NCBI GenBank assembly: GCA_035222895.1
Contig: JAVYIG010000595.1
Span: forward strand, 178,501-242,500
Length of the DNA stretch: 64,000 bases
Source: Strongylocentrotus droebachiensis
Lineage: Eukaryota; Echinodermata; Echinoidea; Camarodonta; Strongylocentrotidae
Direction: 5' to 3'
Below the pieces are notes generated by a model, which saw only the letters and a list, made by a program, of their open reading frames with translations, made no database searches and was not told the origin of the DNA. Shown piece by piece: positions 12,280 to 22,735 of the stretch. The first letter of the stretch is position 1. The number at the start of each line of letters is the position of its first letter. Both the position numbers and the translations under genes were made by a program.

Positions 12280-12500
12280 GCCAACGTTGTTCGAAAAAAA
12301 AATGTCAGACAAGCTTCCATTGAAATTATCCTCTTCAGCATGTAGTTTACGAGGGCATGTTTTTCACCTACGCTCCACGGATCTCTACTATTGGTCATAA
12401 TAATTTATTTTTAATGATAAACCTAGCAGCGTAAACAACGTTACAATATCATTTCAATGTGTTACGTTTCCCTTCTTTGAAATGCAGCCTTGTTATCATT
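12280..12500. repeat. Isolated fragment of the A2-type repeat
   Basis: TGTCAGACAAGCTTCCATTG through TTGAAATGCAGCC matches, with about one-fifth divergence by eye, 10717-10900 of A2 and 58960-59155 of B2. It is an older extra copy of that sub-block. Confidence 0.6.
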
Positions 12501-12529
12501 GGAAAATATTATTTGAGGGTGGGGTTTAG

Positions 12530-12780
12530 GTGTGTTTGTGTGTATGTGTGTGTGTGTGTGTGTGTATGAATGTAGGTTTGGGTTTTACAGACGTGTACCC
12601 AGGCGCGGACGCAAAGGGGGGGGGGGGGGGGGGTTGGGATTGAACCCCCCCCCTTTAACTTTTTTATGTGTGTGTTTTGAGGGAACCCCCCTCCCCCCTT
12701 ACCCCCCCCCCCTTCCGCTTATTCAGCGGCTGGCTGAGTGTTTGCGAAATGTTTGGGACCCCCACACAAAAAGTCCTCTT
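12530..12780. repeat. (GT)n followed by a poly-G/poly-C element fragment
   Basis: GTGTGT tract at 12531-12565, then GGCGCGGACGCAAAGG plus a long G run at 12616-12633 and several C runs. The sequence CTTATTCAGCGGCTGGCTGA (12718) is the reverse complement of sequence at 21180-21200, so this is an inverted fragment of the poly-G family seen at 21103-21397. Confidence 0.65.
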
Positions 12781-12782
12781 AA

Positions 12783-13800
12783 TTACTGTTATTCTTTGTT
12801 TTTATCATTCTATCACTTCCTCTTTATGTCTTTCTTTATGTTATTCTTTGTTTCTTCCTTCTATCACCTTCTCATATGTTATTCTTTGTTTTACCATTCT
12901 ATCACTTTCTCTTTCTGTCTTTTCTTATGTTATTCTTTGTTCTTCCTTATATCACCTTCTCTTATGTTATTCTTTGATTTTATCATTCTATCACTTCCTC
13001 TTTATGTCTTTCTTTATGTTATTCTTTGTTTCTTCCTTCTATCACCTTCTCTTATGTTATTCTTTGTTTTACCATTCTATCACTTTCTCTTTCTGTCTTT
13101 CCTTATGTTATTCTTTGTTTCTTCCTTCTATCACTTTCTCTTTCTGTCTTTCCTTATGTTATTCTTTGTTTCTTCCTTCTATCACCTTCTCTTATGTTAT
13201 TCTTTGTTTCTTCCTTCTATCACCTTCTCTTATGTTATTCTTCGTTTAATCATTCTATCACTTTCTCTTTCTGTCTTTCCTTATGTTATTCTTTGTTCTT
13301 CCTTCTATCACCTTCTCTTATGTTATTCTTTGTTTTTATCATTCTATCACTTCCTCTTTATGTCTTTCTTCATGTTATTCTTTGTTTCTTCCTTCTATCA
13401 CCTTCTCTTATGTTATTCTTTGTTTTACCATTCTATCACTTTCTCTTCTGTCTTTCCTTATGTTATTCTTTGTTTCTTCCTTCTATCACCTTCTCTTATG
13501 TTATTCTTTGTTTTTATCACTTCCTCTATCTATCTTTCCTGATGTTATTCTTTGTTTCTTCCTTCTATCACGTTCTATAATGTTATTCTTTGTTTTTTAA
13601 TCATGCTAGAATTTTCTTTTAACAAAAAATATAATGTTATTCTTTGTTTCTTTCTTCTATCACCTTCTCTTATGTTATTCTTTGTTTTTATTATTTCCTC
13701 TTCCTATCCTTTGTCTATTCTTCTATCACCTTTTCTTATGTTATTTTTTGTTTTATCACTTTAACTTTCTATTTCTGTGATCCTCATGTTATTCTTCGTA
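12783..13800 (+). repeat. Pyrimidine-rich minisatellite with higher-order structure
   Basis: About 1 kb built from roughly 38-45 bp words containing TATGTTATTCTTTG, alternating with TTCTATCACCTTCTCT or TTCTATCACTTTCTCTTTC. A larger block beginning TTATCATTCTATCACTTCCT recurs at about 12798, 12977 and 13336, spacings near 180 and 360 bp, so there is a higher-order period. All three forward frames are open because the words lack stops; that is composition, not coding. Similar pyrimidine tracts flank the element at 47477-49113. Confidence 0.85.
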
Positions 13801-14700
13801 TCAGATTTTCGCGCACTGTGCATTTATTACCTAATCTCAAAAATTGGTCACGTGCCCGACGAAAGCACCGTCGTGAAAAATCGTAAGCACTGCCGCGAAG
13901 GGAATGGACGTGAGCAGCGCAACGTCTCCACGCTCCAATACCTCGTAGTAGCCGACGTCGTTACCTTAATCGAAAGCTCGCTATTATGCCCCCCCCTTAA
14001 TACCTAGGCCGTGAAACGGCCGATCTCCGCGAAAATCTGCACGCATGTCAAGTGAAGTGTATAGAATACTATGATAATTTCAATTTTTTTTTAAATTGCT
14101 TATTTGCATATTTATGGTAATTTATGCAAATAAGGTCATATCACATTTTTACCCATAAATCCTATATTATTCATATAAAAGCATTCCTTTTCACTACATA
14201 TATTTATTAGGCCATTTGGAATAATAATACGACAACAAATTTGGAAGAGCCAGCTTATTCCTTATGTTATCTCTTGTTTTGATAATTTCTTATGTATTTC
14301 GATGTTTTTTTAACTTATGTATTTTATTGTTTTTGTTGTTTTATTTCATTTCTAACTACAATTCAACTATTTTGACTCCCAAAACGACCACCTAAACTTT
14401 AAACTAGACCCAATAACCAATGTTGGATCTATTTTTTAGGAAAAATGACATTTCCATATGTTTTGTACACAAATCACGAAAATGAGCGATTTTCGGGCTG
14501 ACGTGCAAAGACAAAAGGTCATTTTACCTTGTAACTGTAGGTCCGATTTTCATAAAAAAATATTTTAAAAGGTGCGCAAGACTCGAAAGAAAAAAGTCAG
14601 CGAGCGGCGGGGCGCCATCCATATGCGTTCTCGAACAATCTGAACAAAATCGTGTAGCGGGGGGGGGGGGGGGGGCATAATGCCCCCCCTGCCTTATTAG
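13801..14700. other. Non-coding stretch with a CpG-richer block, an octamer hairpin and poly-G
   Basis: 13840-14030 is richer in CG dinucleotides than its surroundings. A perfect 12-bp inverted repeat, CTTATTTGCATA/TATGCAAATAAG, spans 14099-14134. A 17-G run at 14659-14675 is followed by CATAATGCCCCCCC. ATTATGCCCCCCCCTTAATA (13982) and ATAATGCCCCCCCTGCCTTA (14677) are direct repeats framing the region, perhaps element ends. No gene is recognised. Confidence 0.5.
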
Positions 14701-15700
14701 GGCTAATGGAACTGGTCATTCTGATTCTGTTTCTGTTCTGATCCTGGTCCTAATCCTCAAGAGGGATATATAGTTGACAATTAAGAACGTTATTTGCACG
14801 CTCAAACGCAAACATACTCGCAGACACACACACACACGCACACAACCATAAACACACGCATCCACGCATACATCCCCCATTTTATTCGTTATTATCTATA
14901 GTGATATTCAATTTTCTAGAGTATAAGATTAATTAGCTCAATTATCTCTCGTAAATACCGTTCATGCTTACTATTTCAGCAGTATACTTCATTAGGTTTT
15001 ACTGATACATGAGTATATCTGCAAGACTGAAACCATTTTCTTACTTGTTGGATAAAGAAAAGAAGAACAAAATATTCAATATTATTGTAAGACTTAAATC
15101 AATACTATTCGAAAAAAATAAATTCAAGTCATGATTTCGCATCTACCTCGAAAAAGATACAACAAAATTTATTTCAACAAAAATCAGAAAATCGTCAGTA
15201 ACAGAAAATATGTTTATGTGACATTTTCTTTGTTTCCATTTGTTTGTTTGTTTGTTTGCTTTAAATGATACTCTTTTAAAAATACAAATATGGAATCACA
15301 AGATGGTATTGGCAAGGAGGAAAAAGGAGCTAATTACAAGAAGATATTCAAATTCAAATGATTTTATTTCTCATGCAAAACATAATACAATGAATAATTA
15401 TATTACAAAAGTATACAATGAAACGACAAATATAATAGAAAAAAGCACGAGAAAAGAGGCATAGGGTTGTTCCGCCTGAGGTCTTGCTTAAATATGTTTT
15501 CCAGGCCACAATTTTAATAGTCCCCTGATTCTGCCATCTTTGCCCTGAAGTATAAACCTCTGAAATTACCTACGACAGATTAAACTACTTTGCCATTGTC
15601 ATAATCGTTGTGTTGGCCTGAAAATCGTTTTCATTTGTGTCATCGTACAGAAACGACATGTCCTGATTTTCAGCACTGGAGCATGATTCAGCCGTGCTCT
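14701..15700. other. No gene recognised
   Basis: CA-rich tract near 14824-14850 and a (TTTG)n tract at about 15237-15257. The 74-residue frame at 15240-15464 starts inside that simple repeat and has no family features. Confidence 0.5.
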
Positions 15701-15714
15701 CCGAATATGACTCT

Positions 15715-15834
15715 TCCGCTCCTCCTCCTCCTCCTCCTACCCCTTTTTCTCGTCGTCCTCCTCTTCCTCATCCCTCTTACTTTCCTTCGCTTTCTTCTTC
15801 CTCACCTCCTCATCCTTCTACTGTTACCACTACT

Positions 15835-15880
<46 letters not shown>

Positions 15881-15885
15881 TTACT

Positions 15886-15922
<37 letters not shown>

Positions 15923-15927
15923 TTACT

Positions 15928-15982
<55 letters not shown>

Positions 15983-16172
15983 CTACTACTTATTTTTGTT
16001 CTTCTTCTTCTGCTTCTTCTTCTTGTTGTTCTTGTTGTTCTTGTTGTTCTTCTTGTTTTTCTTGTTCTTCTCTTTCTTATTCTTGTTCATCTCTTTCTTA
16101 TTCTTGTTCGTCTCTTTCTTCTTCTTCTTCTTCTTCTTCTTCTTCTTCTTCTTTTTCTTCTTCTTCTTCCAT
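15715..16172 (+). repeat. Compound trinucleotide microsatellite (TCC)n, (ACT)n, (TTC)n
   Basis: CTCCTC tract at 15719-15740, then ACT/ACC repeats at about 15825-15985, then TTC/TTG repeats to 16172. It yields long Leu-, Thr-, Ser- or Lys-rich frames on both strands, which are artefacts of the repeat. Confidence 0.9.
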
Positions 16173-16681
16173 GTAGCTGTCAAAGTTTATAGTCTTGCGC
16201 CTGACCCAAAATTCAGAACAGAACTTTTTTCTTGATGTTGGTTTGCCTAATTTGACATCTTGAAATCCATTCTCTGTCATCCCTGGCAGATAAATTGAAT
16301 TCGATTTGCAGAAATCTAGCAATTGCTCCGCCTTGTACCTTACACCGGAAACAGATTTTTTACTCGAAGTTGCCTAGTACTTTGTTTCCTTAAAGGACTT
16401 GTTCAGAGTCTTTCCCGATTGAATGGCATCGAGAATAATTGTAACATTCTATGAAAATGGTGTGTATTTGGCTAATAGTTCCTCAGGGTGGCACAACTAG
16501 TTATACCTGTCAACCTCCCGGTATCCTTTTTACAATACATAAGAACGTAATTTTAGTAACCTATATTCATATCATCTCAGAGATACACTTATAGCAATAA
16601 TCAGTTTTTGGTGCAAAAATTCATCAATTTCTATACTAACTAATCCTTTGTCCCCATTTAAATGATTCAAGTCTATATTAA

Positions 16682-17373
16682 GGCCCGGTCACACAGAGGG
16701 GGCGCATGGGGAACGCACGGCCAGCGCATTGGAAATTTGCAATTTTGGCCAGTGCGTTGTGGTGCGCCCAACTTTTGTCGTAGCTACAGCGAGCTGACAC
16801 CAAATGCATAGCGTGTTGCTAGCGCGCTGAGCGCATACAGGGCGCATACAGGGCGCATACAGACCGTACCCAAAGCGCACATGATAACAACTCTCACGAA
16901 TGCACAGCGTGTTGCTAGCGCACTGGACGAATGGTCCACGCATGCACAGCGTTCTACGACGCACGGCCAGCGCATTGGAAATCGGAAAAGGCCCTGTGTC
17001 TAACTTTTGTCATGATTTTGGAAAAGCTAGCGAGCTGACACAAAATACACAGCGTGTAGCTAGCGCGCTGTGCGTAAACAGGGCGTGTGCTCCGCGTATG
17101 TCTGGCGCTGGTCTAGCGCGCTCAACGCACGTCTGGCGTGCCTTTGGCGTGTACATTCATGCGTCGAGCTCCGCGCACACTTTTGAGCATGCTCAAAAAA
17201 TCCCGACGCACACAGCGAATGACGACGAATGCATAGCGTGGGTCCAGCGCGCTCGACGAACGAGTAACGAGTGATGACGCACGCCTAGCGAACGACAACG
17301 CACTGGCCAAAATTGCAAATTTTCCATGCGCTGGCCGTGCGTTCCCCATGCGTCCTCCCTGTGTGACCGGGCC
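16682..17373. mobile_element. CpG-rich TTAA-flanked inverted-repeat element
   Basis: Flanked by TTAA at 16678-16681 and 17374-17377. The ends are long inverted repeats starting GGCCCGGTCACACAG, with further arm words GGGGAACGCACGGCCAGCGC and TTTGCAATTTTGGCCAGTGC; arms reach about 80 bp. The centre is made of reshuffled words such as GCTAGCGCGCTGAGCGCATA and CAGGGCGCATACAG. It is much richer in CG than the neighbourhood. TTAA duplications are known for the piggyBac and Kolobok superfamilies; which applies cannot be decided here. Several Arg/Ala-rich frames inside are composition artefacts. Confidence 0.8.
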
Positions 17374-17637
17374 TTAAGGTTTTGAAATTCCACCTTCTCC
17401 ACGTTCATTGATACGACTGACCTATGACGTTTTCTTCATAAAACTCCAAACAAGGAAGAGTGCTTGATTTAAAAAAAAAGTACTTATTGTATATAATCAT
17501 AATGAATCAATTTACATTTTACAAGTTACGAAAAGTACTAACGTATACTAAATAGAACTGACCGGGATCAAGGATTATCAGAGCTTGATGCCTTGCGATT
17601 CCTTTCTAAGGTATATCTTTACATTCACTTTCTACAG

Positions 17638-17712
17638 GGTGATTCCACCATGGGGGTGAACACTGATGGTGAGGAGGTGGGTCCTGGATCAACAGTAACA
17701 GATGGAGTCGAG
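17638..17712 (+). CDS. Exon 1 of the ankyrin gene (first coding exon)
   Basis: Acceptor TTTCTACAG, 75 bp, donor GAG|GTAAGC. It contains ATG at 17650 in a strong Kozak context (CCACCATGG), giving 21 codons that begin MGVNTDGEEVGPG. The frame is also open upstream of the ATG to the splice site, so an earlier exon could be 5' UTR or could extend the protein. Acidic and hydrophilic; no domain. Confidence 0.55.
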
Positions 17713-19089
17713 GTAAGCAACATGTATTTGTATGCATTTTAGAGGGTTAACACATTAAATTTTAAAGGATATGATTTTATATCTACTTATCTTTCATATT
17801 TCATGAATAACTGTGATTTTTATAGACTTGACGTTCAAAAGCATTCGCAAAGAATATCTCCCACTCAAATCCGCCAACAGAACAATTGAAACAGATATCA
17901 ATCAGCAAAACTGCTTATTTAGTGGGTCGTCCCAGGAGATCAACAACCCACTAGCTTCAAGACCGACTGTCGACGAGACTGACACCCTTTAAAACCGTAA
18001 AAACAAAGAAATACATGTACATAAAAGAAGGTAAAATAATTCCTGCGGGCTTTCCGCCTCGAAAGCCGTCGGTTTATTGAACTTTAAAATCAGTTGTCAG
18101 ACGGCCCGCGAGACCAAAATGGTCGGTCTCTTGCGTTTTGTCTTGGTACCTGTTATAATATGATTACAGATTAAATAGTCAGTGAGCCACAAAATGAAAA
18201 AATTGGATTCAGCTCATGTTGACAGTCTGTATAAAGGATGTATTATGTATCCATTTATATTAGCACCAAAACGACTTGTTTTGTTGCAGTATCAAATAAT
18301 CTGACGGGTCGGGCGTGGTTGATAAGCCGCAATCTATAAAGAAAAACCACTGCAATATCAAGGTGGCTTAACAAAATGAAAATGAAAGTTTTAAAGTTGT
18401 AATTGTTTTAAATATGCCTATAAATTTATCGCTCGAGCAATTTAACCAGTTGTTCTCTACTAAAAGTTTTATTTCCAATTTAACCAAACAAAAAGAGATA
18501 GTAGTTGTTGTTGTTGTGGTTGAGTTCATTATTATATGGCAATTGGTCAAATTTGACTATTATCACCGACTACTTTTTTTTGTTTAGTATGTCAGGGTTT
18601 TTATTAATATTATTTTAATAATTATACCATGCCAGATTACCTAATCGTGTCCATTCTTACTCGGCACAATCCTGATAAATCCGATAGTATGATAACGGAC
18701 CTACTAAGAAGTAGTAGTAGGTCCATGGTATGATATGAAGGTTTCTCAGGTGCGAAACGGGGAGATTCTTTTTGGATTACCTTTATCTCATAATCGAGGG
18801 AAATAACTTGGGTGTGAACTGATAGAAGACCCTTCCTAGTATTCTACCTATGCCTTAAATATATTATGAGCAAAATGTTCGTACCATCAGCAAACACTGT
18901 CATGGAAATACATTGATTTCTTCAGAAAAACAATGACCGAGGTGTACTCAAGTTAAATGACAAAGTGTTTGATTGAAACAAAATGAAAGATTCATAACTT
19001 TCCCATCCTTTTGTCGGATTTCCCTCAGATTTTTGCTGACCCCATTATTTCATTATCCAGTTTTTGTTAAAATCAACTTTTTTGGTATA

Positions 19090-19699
19090 GGCTTATTCTA
19101 TAAAGACTCGGACGTAGGATCTTATACAAATGCCTTCTAGCATTGAGTCGGAAATCTTATACACTTTAACACAGATAGAACAAAATGGTACAAGTGTATG
19201 TTGGGAGTGGATACCATCCCAATATTGCATTGTAGGAAATGAGAAGGCCGTCAGCTTAGCAAAATCAGCAACAACACACAATATTGAAATTGTTCTTCCT
19301 TCCAGCTGTAAAGAGATGCTCTCAAAAGTCCAAGATAAATCGATGAGGCAATGGCAAAACCAATGGGATAATTCCCAAGGAGGCTGTTTTTGTACCAAAT
19401 ACAACCAAAAGTTCAACCTACATTTAAATCCAACCTACATAGTAGAAGAGACGAAAGCATAATCCATCGACTGAGAGTCGACGAATTTCTTTTCAAACTA
19501 GGCAAACATCCGAATGGTCTTTGTTTAAAATGTACAACATTACATTATTGACTGTAAACAGTTCGACAGAGAAATAATGCAACTACGACAAAGAATTACG
19601 AATGTACCACTAAGCCTGGAAAATGTACTCTCTCCAAAGAATCAACGAACAATATTAATATATGTACGACAAACATATAAAAACGATATTCTTTATTAA
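19090..19699 (+). pseudogene. RNase H / zinc-knuckle C-terminus of a LINE, decayed
   Basis: The frame at 19130-19462 contains CWEWIPSQYCIVGNEKA followed by VSLAKSA, which matches the C-terminal RNase H block of LINEs (WIPSHxGIxGNExADxLAK). Here the conserved His is Gln and the conserved Asp is Val. After a frameshift near 19450 it continues RRDESIIHRLRVDEFLF and GLCLKC. After another near 19540 it reads HYIIDCKQFDREI to a TAA at 19697-19699. C-x2-C, H and C fit the zinc-knuckle seen after RNase H in such elements. The 5' part is missing. It lies in sense in intron 1. Confidence 0.65.
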
Positions 19700-20165
19700 A
19701 CACCACCATCTCTTTCTCTCTCTCTCCTTCTTTTTCTCACTTTTCTTCTCTCTTTCTCTGTAACTATTAACGTAATCGTAATGTAAGTCACTGTATATCC
19801 GTCTATATGTCCAGCGCATGCTTCTGTTCTAATGTTTTTTGTTTTGGTTAAAACAAAAATTGTTTATCAGTTTCTTTATCGGCCAAAACAAGGAAACTCA
19901 AGTGACGTCATGCTATGGCAGCACACTGTGTATATGAGTGGCTGATACATCCCCCAGCAGTGGACCAGCAAAGCACAGGCGCACAGATTTTTCAAGCGAG
20001 GAATTATATTACGACCCCCCCCCCCAGCTATTTAGATAACGCGTATGCATGTTTCCTCCCTTTGAAGTCCGGTCTGTAAAGTCAACACGGGCCGATTCTT
20101 TTGTGTATTTCGAGCCGGACTTTGTTGCGTGAAAAGTACCCTTTTACTGGATATTTTGGGCAACA

Positions 20166-20336
20166 TGACACCCTCGGACAACTACCCCCGGACAACAATC
20201 CCCAGACAACTACCCCCTACGATAACCATCCTCTAGGATAACTACCCCCGAACACTATCCTAGGGGTAGTTGTCCTAGGGGGCAGTTGACTGGTGGTGGT
20301 TATCCGGGGGTGGATGTCCAGGGGGTAGGTGTCCGA
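20166..20336. repeat. Fold-back minisatellite of GACAACTACCCCC words
   Basis: The left half is a tandem of roughly 14-bp words (GGACAACTACCCCC and variants). The right half is their reverse complement (GGGGGTAGTTGTCC, GTTATCCGGGGGTGG). The turn is at CCTAGG (20259-20264). The whole could fold into one long imperfect hairpin. A second copy lies at 43255-43433. Confidence 0.75.
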
Positions 20337-21102
20337 ATACGCTTCATAAGAGCAAGTTCACCGACGACCAAATGTATGTATTAAATTTAACATGCGTTTT
20401 ATTTGGGATGTTGGTGAACTCTTAATATGACGGTTTCGTGAAACGAAATCGAGAAATTGTCATTGCGGTAATTGTACAGAATATCTATCATGACATGTAA
20501 CAGATATTTAGAGAGGATTCGATAGTTTAAAGCCTAAGATAAAGCCTAACACTACGGATACGATCGGACCGGCTGTCTACACCCTACAACCACTGGTAGG
20601 GAGTTAGTTGTCAGTGGTCTCTGGAATATTTTGGTAGGCTGTAGGTTTACGCTGCTGCATCAAAAAACTTTTGCAGACAAAACTGGTCGTGGAAAGGCTT
20701 TTTGGATCATCCAAGGGTAGGCAACAGATTTAAGACTGAATGACGACTGATAGCCGACTGATCCCCGGTGGTTCTCGACTACTACCGGGCGGTATTTGGT
20801 TGAGAAAAGGCCGGCAGGTGATCTACGAATGACGTACTATCAGTTACCGATTAAACTCCAAACGATTACCGAACATTAACAACCAGGAAGGAATTTCCTC
20901 TTAAAGTTTATCAATTCTATCGTTGCTAATAATGCTGGTTCAAGATATAGTTTGTTCGATACTTTTCCATTGAAAGAAAAGAGGGAGAAAAAAAAAAGGA
21001 AACTTAATTGATTTTACTGTTTCTTCATCTTATAGGATCATGTTATTCTGTTATATTTTAGTTATAAAAATAAGCCGTTTTGTTTCCTACTACAGCAACC
21101 AG

Positions 21103-21397
21103 TAGCGTACGCAGGATTTTTTCAAGGGGGGGGGGGGGGAGGTTAACATTTTTAAATCAGGCCGAGAATTTCGCAACGACTCAGCCAGCCGCTGAATAAG
21201 CGGGGGGGGGGGGGGTAAGAGGACATATTTTCTTTGTGTTTTGGTCCCTGAATAAGCGGGGGGGGGGGGGGGGTAAGAGCACATTTTTTTGTTTGTGTGT
21301 GTGTCCCAAAATTTGAAATTTGACCGATCGATATTGGGAGGGGGGGTAAGGTCTGCTCTTTTGGGTCACCAATTACCCCCCCCCCCCTGCGTACGCA
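21103..21397. mobile_element. Poly-G inverted-repeat element
   Basis: Ends GTAGCGTACGCAGG and CCTGCGTACGCAC are inverted repeats. The interior has four G-rich runs of 9-18, including two tandem blocks with CTGAATAAGCGGGGGG and GGGTAAGAG-ACAT (about 21190-21225 and 21247-21280), then a C run before the right end. Related fragments are at 12600-12740. No coding potential. Confidence 0.65.
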
Positions 21398-22640
21398 CAA
21401 AATATAAGTTCAAAAGTGAGTTAAAGTCCGATCTATTCATTGATATATGTTAAATATGCTACTCTTTCTTATATTTAGAGAGAGAGAGAGTGGGGGAGGG
21501 GGTGGTAATACACCTTTTATATCCGCAACTTGTGCCTTATTGGTGAAGTAAAAAAGCATACGTATAACGACAAAAAGACTTTAAAACTTATTCACCAATA
21601 TACCGTGTGAGTCAAAAAAAAGTTTGCACCTAATAATCTATGAACAGTAAATTATTATATATCTTATGAAAGAGTGTTTTATCCCAAATCATTTGGTATC
21701 ATTTTTGTGTGGTATGTGTTCACGCATATGTGGTATGTGTTCACGCATTGTTATTTATCAATAATATGTGACTCCAATTTCACCTCTGAAAGGTCATATG
21801 TCCCATTTGCAGGCCCCCAAAATACAAAGGTTAAATTCCAACGGCATTTGAAAGATAATACTAATTTAGAACTTCGCTAAAAAGAAGGGGGGCTCGAAAA
21901 TGTCTTTAAGTCGTAAAATAACGACTGTCGTATGGACTTAACTATTAAGTAATAGTCTGATTTTCAGACTTTTATGTGCTGCGCAAAGATTCAATCAATT
22001 TAAAGTTTGCCTTTACCAGAAGTGGGTTACCGATGTAGACAAATGCTCGTGTACCCTTTACAGCTCATTTATGTATGTTATTACCAAAGAAGAAAAATTG
22101 CCAGTCAGTCACTCAATAGTGTCTGACAATGAAGTCTAGCAAGTAAACGGGTTTCCTTGCATAATTTGGATATTAGGACACTGCTAACGTTTACATTTTA
22201 CAGATAGGACATACATGACATATTCATAATTCCTGCACAGTTCTACATAATTTGATGTTGGTTGCAAAGGGGACATAGTATCTTTAAGTTTGAAGTTTTA
22301 AAAGCTAGGTCGCGTCACGACTGAGAAAAAAATTCTGATAAATTGTTTTTAAGTGCATACTCAGTGGTTTTGAACTTTAGAGTAGAAACAAAATATTTTA
22401 CCAATTTCGTTCTTGGGTTAAAATATATGAAGGCCTCTAATGTTGCCGCTTCTCTAAGTACAGACATTTATTGTATGTGATACAATACGTGTAAGATATA
22501 ACACTTAATGCAACTCATGAACTCATTTAAGTTTAAATATTTAGTTGTATTAAAGAAGAAATGTCATCATTGGGGACCTAAAATGTGAAATTATGACATA
22601 ATATCTGTGATAAATTTTGTTTATGTTTATTTGTGTTCAG

Positions 22641-22735
22641 CTCACTGAGAAAGATTGCGAGCTTGAACAACGTGAAAATGAGAAGAGCCTTCTTCAAGAT
22701 GCTGATTGTGACGTAGGAATTCAGGATCAGAAACC
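22641..22735 (+). CDS. Exon 2 of the ankyrin gene
   Basis: Acceptor TTTGTGTTCAG, 95 bp, donor AAACC|GTAAGT. In the phase inherited from exon 1 it is open and reads LTEKDCELEQRENEKSLLQD and onward, acidic and likely unstructured. It ends in phase 2 (CC), which joins G of exon 3 to make a Pro codon. Confidence 0.6.

Larger units (their letters stand above)
17713..22640 (+). other. Intron 1 of the ankyrin gene (4.9 kb)
   Basis: GT at 17713, AG at 22639-22640. It holds the RNase H LINE fragment, a fold-back minisatellite and a poly-G element. It also holds a (TC)n tract at 19708-19735, a (GA)n tract near 21480, and a tandem GTGGTATGTGTTCACGCAT pair near 21710-21747. The rest (about 17750-19050, 20340-21090 and 21750-22640) shows no gene. 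Confidence 0.5.

Noticed and set aside
12532-13600. Long Phe/Leu/Ser/Tyr-rich frames, up to 336 codons, in all three forward frames
   Set aside because: A stop-free pyrimidine minisatellite; openness in three frames at once argues against coding.
12783-13800. CRISPR-like array
   Set aside because: Repeats are contiguous, degenerate and lack unique spacers; the DNA is eukaryotic.
15608-16235. Leu-, Thr/Ser- and Lys-rich frames
   Set aside because: Trinucleotide microsatellite translations.
16689-17408. Arg/Ala/Cys-rich frames on both strands
   Set aside because: They lie inside the CpG-rich inverted-repeat element and mirror its repeated words.
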